DNA from: CAYJEQ01 sp964369235
GTDB lineage: Bacteria > Bacillota > Clostridia > Oscillospirales > Ruminococcaceae
Reading direction: 5' to 3'
NCBI GenBank assembly: GCA_964369235.1
Contig: CAYJEQ010000056.1
Location: 1 to 18,125, forward strand
Length of the DNA stretch: 18,125 nucleotides
Made by a program: the position numbers and the translations under genes. Shown here one piece after another: positions 14,779 through 18,125 of this stretch. A model generated the notes under the pieces. The model worked only from the letters and a program-made list of their open reading frames with translations, was not told the origin of the DNA and did not search any database. The first letter of the stretch is position 1. Each line of letters begins with the position of its first letter.

Positions 14779-15876
14779 ATGAAAAAATTACTTACAATTC
14801 TACTTGCATCTGTAATGGCTCTATCTGTTACAGCTTGCTCTAGCACAGAAACACCTGCTTCTTCCACAGCTAGCGAAGGTGGCGACACTTCTTCTACTGC
14901 TGCTGAAAGCACACCAGAAGAAACAACTGACGCTGCATTCTCTGCAACAATGGTTACTGATGTTGGTGGTGTAAACGACCAGTCCTTTAACCAGTCTGCA
15001 TGGGAAGGCCTACAGGCTGCACAGGCTAACCTTGGTATCAATGTTTCCTATGTTGAATCCAAGCAGGAAGCTGATTACGGCCCTAACCTAGATAGACTTG
15101 TTGACGAAGGTCACAACATTATCTGGGGTGTTGGATTTATGCTAGAAGCTGCTATTGCTGATGCTTCTCTAAAGAATCCTAACCAGCTATACGCTCTAAT
15201 TGACTCAGTAGTTACAGATACTCCTGAAAACACAATCAGCGTTCTATTTAGACCACAGGAGCCTTCTTTCCTAGTTGGTTACATCGCTGGTAGAACAACA
15301 GAAACAGACAGAGTTGGCTTCATCGGTGGTATTGCTGGTGAAACAATCGGCCAGTTTGAATACGGTTTCAGAGCAGGTGTTGCTCACGCTGCTGCTGAAC
15401 TAGGCAAAGAAATCACAGTTGATGTACAGTACGCTGACAGCTTCTCCGATGCTGCTAAGGGTAAATCTATCGCTCTAAAAATGTACAGCGACGGTTGTGA
15501 CATCATCATGCACGCAGCTGGTAATGTTGGTACAGGTCTAATCGAAGCAGCAGTTGAAACAGACAACTGGGCAATCGGTGTTGACCGTGACCAGAGCTAC
15601 CTAGCTCCTGACCATGTACTAACATCTGCTATGAAGCTTGTTGGTAACGCTATGGAACTTGTAACAACTGATGTATACAACGGCGAAAACCTAGGTGGAC
15701 AGACTGTTTCCTACGGTATTGCTGAAGGCGCTGCTGGTGTAGCTCCTACATCTGATAAGAATGTTGCTGCTGATGTTCTAGAAGCTACAAAGGCTATCGA
15801 ACAGCTAATCGTTGACGGTACAATCACACCTCCTGATACACAGGAAACACTTGATGCATTCATTGCAGCACAGTAA
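14779..15876 (+). CDS. BMP family ABC transporter substrate-binding lipoprotein
   Basis: A 365-residue exported lipoprotein. The signal peptide MKKLLTILLASVMALSVTAC ends in a lipobox with the modified cysteine C20, followed by a Ser/Thr/Ala/Glu-rich linker to about residue 53. The mature domain is a BMP (PnrA-like) binding protein: TDVGGVNDQSFNQSAWEG, GHNIIWGVGFML, GFIGGIAGETIGQFEYGFRAG, GCDIIMHAAGNVGTGLIEA and WAIGVDRDQS. The characterised members bind purine nucleosides for an ABC importer, so nucleoside uptake is the likely role; no ATPase or permease genes are adjacent. AGGAGG (14763-14768) sits 10 bases before the ATG. Codon use is strongly biased: by my count 18 of 26 leucines are CTA and all 14 glutamines CAG, suggesting high expression. 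A terminator follows at 15889. Confidence 0.93.
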   Translation: MKKLLTILLASVMALSVTACSSTETPASSTASEGGDTSSTAAESTPEETTDAAFSATMVTDVGGVNDQSFNQSAWEGLQAAQANLGINVSYVESKQEADYGPNLDRLVDEGHNIIWGVGFMLEAAIADASLKNPNQLYALIDSVVTDTPENTISVLFRPQEPSFLVGYIAGRTTETDRVGFIGGIAGETIGQFEYGFRAGVAHAAAELGKEITVDVQYADSFSDAAKGKSIALKMYSDGCDIIMHAAGNVGTGLIEAAVETDNWAIGVDRDQSYLAPDHVLTSAMKLVGNAMELVTTDVYNGENLGGQTVSYGIAEGAAGVAPTSDKNVAADVLEATKAIEQLIVDGTITPPDTQETLDAFIAAQ

Positions 15877-15888
15877 TTATTAATAATT

Positions 15889-15923
15889 AAAGGCAATGTG
15901 AGTTTTCTCACATTGCCTTTTTT
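15889..15923 (+). terminator. Intrinsic terminator of the BMP lipoprotein gene
   Basis: AAAGGCAATGTGAG (15889-15902), TTTT loop, and the complement CTCACATTGCCTTT (15907-15920), then further Ts through 15923. A perfect 14-pair stem. Confidence 0.93.
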
Positions 15924-15925
15924 GT

Positions 15926-15999
15926 GGTTCTATATCAATTGTTGGGGTACTGTCCCTCGCCAAGGGCGAGGGACAGTACCCCATATAATTTCACACCAA
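15926..15999 (+). repeat. Palindromic repeat, copy 2
   Basis: It starts with GGTTCTAT (15926-15933), followed by CAATTGTTGGGG and a 19-pair perfect stem (15943-15961 with 15965-15983), loop AAG. The stem sequence is the same as in copy 1 at 13363-13409. The right terminal repeat is more decayed (ACACCAAC near 15992). As with copy 1, it lies immediately downstream of an intrinsic terminator. Confidence 0.8.
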
Positions 16000-16029
16000 C
16001 ATTTTGGAAATAACCTTTTTTGTTTGTTG

Positions 16030-16825
16030 TAGGTTGGGGGTGCTGTTATATATTAACCCAGTCATATGTAGGGCTGATTTTGTCTAGTAACTCAGCCTTG
16101 TGCCACAGCACTTCAGCTGGGGGCGTTGCCCCATACATTTATTACTGTAGCCTATTTGTCTGCCTAATCCCCCAATAACTTTTGCCGTCACGCAAAAGTC
16201 ATCAAAAAGTGATTTAAGAGGGAGTTTCGATTCTCCCTCTTAAAAATCTCCCTTAAAACGACAAAAGGGGGATACACTCAGTTTCTAACTTACAGCCAGT
16301 TCCTTTTGATTCCCCCAGAGCATTTCCCACCTTTACTTTTTCTATAATATTTTAATTCAGTAGATGGGTGATTTTCACTTTCACTTAGTTTTCGTCATAA
16401 CTGTAATGTAATCTTACTGACAGGGAGAGAGTTGTCTTAGATAAATGTTAATTAGAAGATAAGATTTTTATTACATGAGCCAAAACCCCTGTAATTTCAA
16501 ATAACAGTTGTATATAGAAGAGTCAAGAGAATGGCCGTCTTGGTTAATGACTGAGTTCTAAATCTCATTGTTCTGGGTAGGGTTGTTAGGGAAGGGTGAA
16601 TATAGCCCTTCCCTAACTCACCTTTTGCCTACTTTTGCGTGACGGCAAAAGTAAGGTGGGGTATTTGGTTTATAAGTAGACCACAGTAATACTGCTATGG
16701 GGCAAAGCCCCCTGCTGAGATGCTGTGGCTTAAGGCTGAGTAAATAAATAAAATCAATCACCGACTAAGGGCGAACACATAGGTTCGCCCCTACATATGA
16801 CTGGATTAATATCTAACAGCAACCA
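16030..16825 (-). repeat. Composite inverted-arm repeat, copy C (reversed)
   Basis: The whole element of copy B, turned around. The left arm (about 16030-16214) is the reverse complement of the CTCCCTC-side arm seen at 1-200 and 10326-10545, but lacks the GGGCGAAC/GTTCGCCC hairpin. The core (16215-16620) is the reverse complement of the copy B core, longer by about 100 bases in its middle. The hairpin GTTAGGGAAGGG (16585-16596) / CCCTTCCCTAAC (16606-16617) now lies at the right, and its loop TGAATATAG is the reverse complement of the copy B loop. The right arm (about 16621-16825) is most like the left arm of copy B (shared GGTTTATAAGTAGAC). No ORF or transposase is present. Confidence 0.85.
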
Positions 16826-16838
16826 CCACACAACAGCT

Positions 16839-16912
16839 AACCATAATCCATATTACAAATCTGTGGCGTAGCCACACCAACACTTTTCACCAGCCAATGT
16901 AATTGGATGTAT
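16839..16912 (+). repeat. Outer R repeat (next to copy C)
   Basis: Matches the R repeat at 10557-10633: CCATATTACAAA, the TGTGGC/GCCACA hairpin, then CACCAGCCAATGTAATTGGA and TGTATT. It lies on the right of copy C in the same orientation as next to copy B, although the composite elements themselves point in opposite directions. Confidence 0.75.
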
Positions 16913-16916
16913 TATC

Positions 16917-16945
16917 TTGAATAAAATCCCATAATAGCCTATAAT
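16917..16945 (+). promoter_or_regulatory. Sigma-A promoter of the SDR gene
   Basis: TTGAAT (16917-16922), 17-base spacer, perfect TATAAT (16940-16945). The predicted start is around 16952. The -35 hexamer directly abuts the end of the R repeat. Confidence 0.75.
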
Positions 16946-16957
16946 AAAACCTAGGTA

Positions 16958-17010
16958 CAGGTGATTACCTGACCTTACTTTGTTATGGCTGTGGGTTAAT
17001 ATAATCACCT
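16958..17010 (+). promoter_or_regulatory. Operator-like inverted repeat before the SDR gene
   Basis: AGGTGATTA (16959-16967) is repeated inverted as TAATCACCT (17002-17010). The left half is itself part of the near-palindrome CAGGTGATTACCTG (16958-16971). Lying right after the predicted transcription start, it could bind a repressor of the sugar-acid gene, or form an mRNA hairpin. The regulator is not identified. Confidence 0.45.
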
Positions 17011-17044
17011 AATATAGAAAACACCAAGAAAGGATTAACATTTT

Positions 17045-17845
17045 ATGGATATTAATAACTTATTCTCCCTAGAAGGGAAGGTTGCCTTAATTACTGGAGG
17101 CAATCAGGGTATTGGTTTTGCTATGGGTAGGGCTCTGGCTAATGCTGGGGCAAAAATCGCCTTTTGTAGCCAAAGTGAAAACAGCAAAAACATAGGCATA
17201 GAAAGCTATCAAAAAGAGGGTATCACAGCTTTAGGATATGTTTGTGATGTTACCTGTGAAAAACAGATAAAAGCTATGATAGATAATATTAAAACCAGTG
17301 TTGGCAGTGTGGACATACTAATAAATAACGCTGGTATAATTAAGCGTCAACCTATGGAGGAGATGAGCAGTGAGGATTTTAGAAGGGTGGTAGATGTGGA
17401 TCTAGTAGCACCCTTCCTACTGTCTAAAGCAGTTATCCCAGATATGAAGCTGAAAAACCAAGGCAAAATTATAAATATCTGCTCTATGATGAGTGAACTT
17501 GGCAGGGAAACAGTTTCTGCCTATGCAGCAGCAAAAGGTGGCCTTAAAATGCTTACTAAAAATATCTGCTGTGAATATGGTGGATATAATATCCAGTGTA
17601 ATGGCATTGGCCCTGGATATATTGCCACTGAGCAAACTGCACCACTTCGCCAGCCACAGGCTGATGGTAGCCCCCATCCCTTTGATAGCTTTATCCTATC
17701 TAAAACCCCAGCTGGCAGATGGGGAACTGCGGAAGATTTAATGGGGGCTACAGTGTTTCTTTCCTCTAAGGCATCGGATTTTGTAAATGGACATATCCTC
17801 TATGTAGATGGTGGTATCCTTGCCTATATAGGGAAGCAGCCTTGA
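17045..17845 (+). CDS. Gluconate 5-dehydrogenase-like SDR oxidoreductase
   Basis: A 266-residue classical short-chain dehydrogenase. The NAD(P)-binding motif TGGNQGIG is at 17-24, NNAG at 94-97, and the catalytic residues are S147, Y160 and K164 (YAAAK). The C-terminal part, with CNGIGPGYIATEQTAPLR, HPFDSFILSKTPAGRWG and the ending VDGGILAYIGKQP, is characteristic of the gluconate 5-dehydrogenase / 2-deoxy-D-gluconate 3-dehydrogenase group, so it likely interconverts a keto-sugar acid and its alcohol. Gluconate 5-dehydrogenase is the best match; KduD-type activity is the alternative. AAGAAAGGA precedes the ATG. It has its own promoter and a possible operator; no kduI, gluconate kinase or transporter is in the window. 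Confidence 0.9.
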   Translation: MDINNLFSLEGKVALITGGNQGIGFAMGRALANAGAKIAFCSQSENSKNIGIESYQKEGITALGYVCDVTCEKQIKAMIDNIKTSVGSVDILINNAGIIKRQPMEEMSSEDFRRVVDVDLVAPFLLSKAVIPDMKLKNQGKIINICSMMSELGRETVSAYAAAKGGLKMLTKNICCEYGGYNIQCNGIGPGYIATEQTAPLRQPQADGSPHPFDSFILSKTPAGRWGTAEDLMGATVFLSSKASDFVNGHILYVDGGILAYIGKQP

Positions 17846-17902
17846 TATATAAATAATCTCCACTATGTTCCGATTATTTATAAGTGAATAGTTAAAAAAT
17901 AA

Positions 17903-18107
17903 TAGTGAAAAGTGTAGGTGTGGCTTCGCCACATTTATAAAATAGAAAATCGCAGATTTTCACATAAGTTCTTAACTATTACTTCTTACTTATTACCTTT
18001 ATATTATGCTTTACATAATATAAATAATAGTGAATACACCCAATTGCATTGGCTGGTGTAGGAGTGGCTACGCCACATTATTAAATATATTTTGCCTTAG
18101 CAAAATA
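17903..18107 (-). repeat. Reversed R repeats and a small hairpin cluster
   Basis: After the SDR gene the window ends in repeats. A reversed R fragment lies at 17903-17938 with hairpin TGTGGC/GCCACA (17919-17933). GAAAATC/GATTTTC is at 17945-17961. A second reversed R unit at 18028-18079 has TGAATACACCCAATTGCATT then GGCTGGTGTA and GTGGC/GCCAC (18064-18076). TATTTTGC/GCAAAATA lies at 18088-18107. A direct resemblance to 14385-14460 covers about 17893-18005. No ORF is supported from 17846 to the end. Confidence 0.65.
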
Positions 18108-18125
18108 CTATAACTTTTCATTCTT

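Larger units (their letters stand above)
15877..17044. other. Long non-coding stretch before the SDR gene
   Basis: In order: lipoprotein terminator, palindromic repeat copy 2, about 30 unassigned bases, composite repeat copy C, outer R repeat, then the SDR promoter and operator-like repeat. No coding sequence is supported. Confidence 0.7.

Overview
The window looks like a chromosomal stretch from an AT-rich, low-GC Clostridia-type Firmicute. The evidence is the gene set (GTP-dependent PEP carboxykinase, rimI-tsaD pair, a folT-like gene behind a THF riboswitch, a BMP-type lipoprotein), AAAGGA/AGGAGG ribosome binding sites, TTGACA/TATAAT-like promoters and U-tailed intrinsic terminators. It carries ordinary housekeeping and metabolic genes separated by unusually long intergenic stretches full of repeats and perfect hairpins. 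I see no tRNA, rRNA, CRISPR array, transposase or phage gene.

Layout: 1-288 is the end of a long non-coding repeat (copy A). On the minus strand follow a VanW-family gene (289-1116) and a pckA operon (pckA 3228-1414, then a 50-residue single-membrane-segment protein at 1359-1207, then a terminator). On the plus strand, rimI, tsaD and a NADAR-domain protein form one operon (3783-6252), with the NADAR gene overlapping the end of tsaD. A YgiQ-family radical SAM gene follows (6449-8344). Then come seven back-to-back hairpins (8391-8685), a membrane-anchored ComEC-type metallo-beta-lactamase-fold protein (8727-9728), composite repeat copy B (about 9815-10545), a DUF1643 gene (10671-11249) and a ROK-family sugar kinase (11491-12429).

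Next is a complete regulatory unit: extended -10 promoter, THF riboswitch, a FolT-like ECF transporter S component, and a terminator. A palindromic repeat, a PhnA/YjdM-like zinc-ribbon gene with a structured leader, a short MazG-like gene, and a well-expressed-looking BMP-family lipoprotein with a textbook promoter, Shine-Dalgarno and terminator come after. The second copy of the palindromic repeat and composite repeat copy C (about 16030-16825, opposite orientation to B) precede a gluconate 5-dehydrogenase-like SDR with its own promoter and operator-like inverted repeat. The window ends in more short repeats.

The most interesting points are: (1) the two full-length composite repeats with long inverted arms, lying in opposite orientations next to the same outer repeat; (2) the hairpin array at 8391-8685; (3) the NADAR fusion protein, which lacks several residues I recall as conserved in its family; (4) a possible alternative-helix switch between the THF riboswitch and the folT ribosome binding site; and (5) a striking CTA-leucine and CAG-glutamine preference in the lipoprotein gene. 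I did not recognise a complete, clearly novel multi-gene system.
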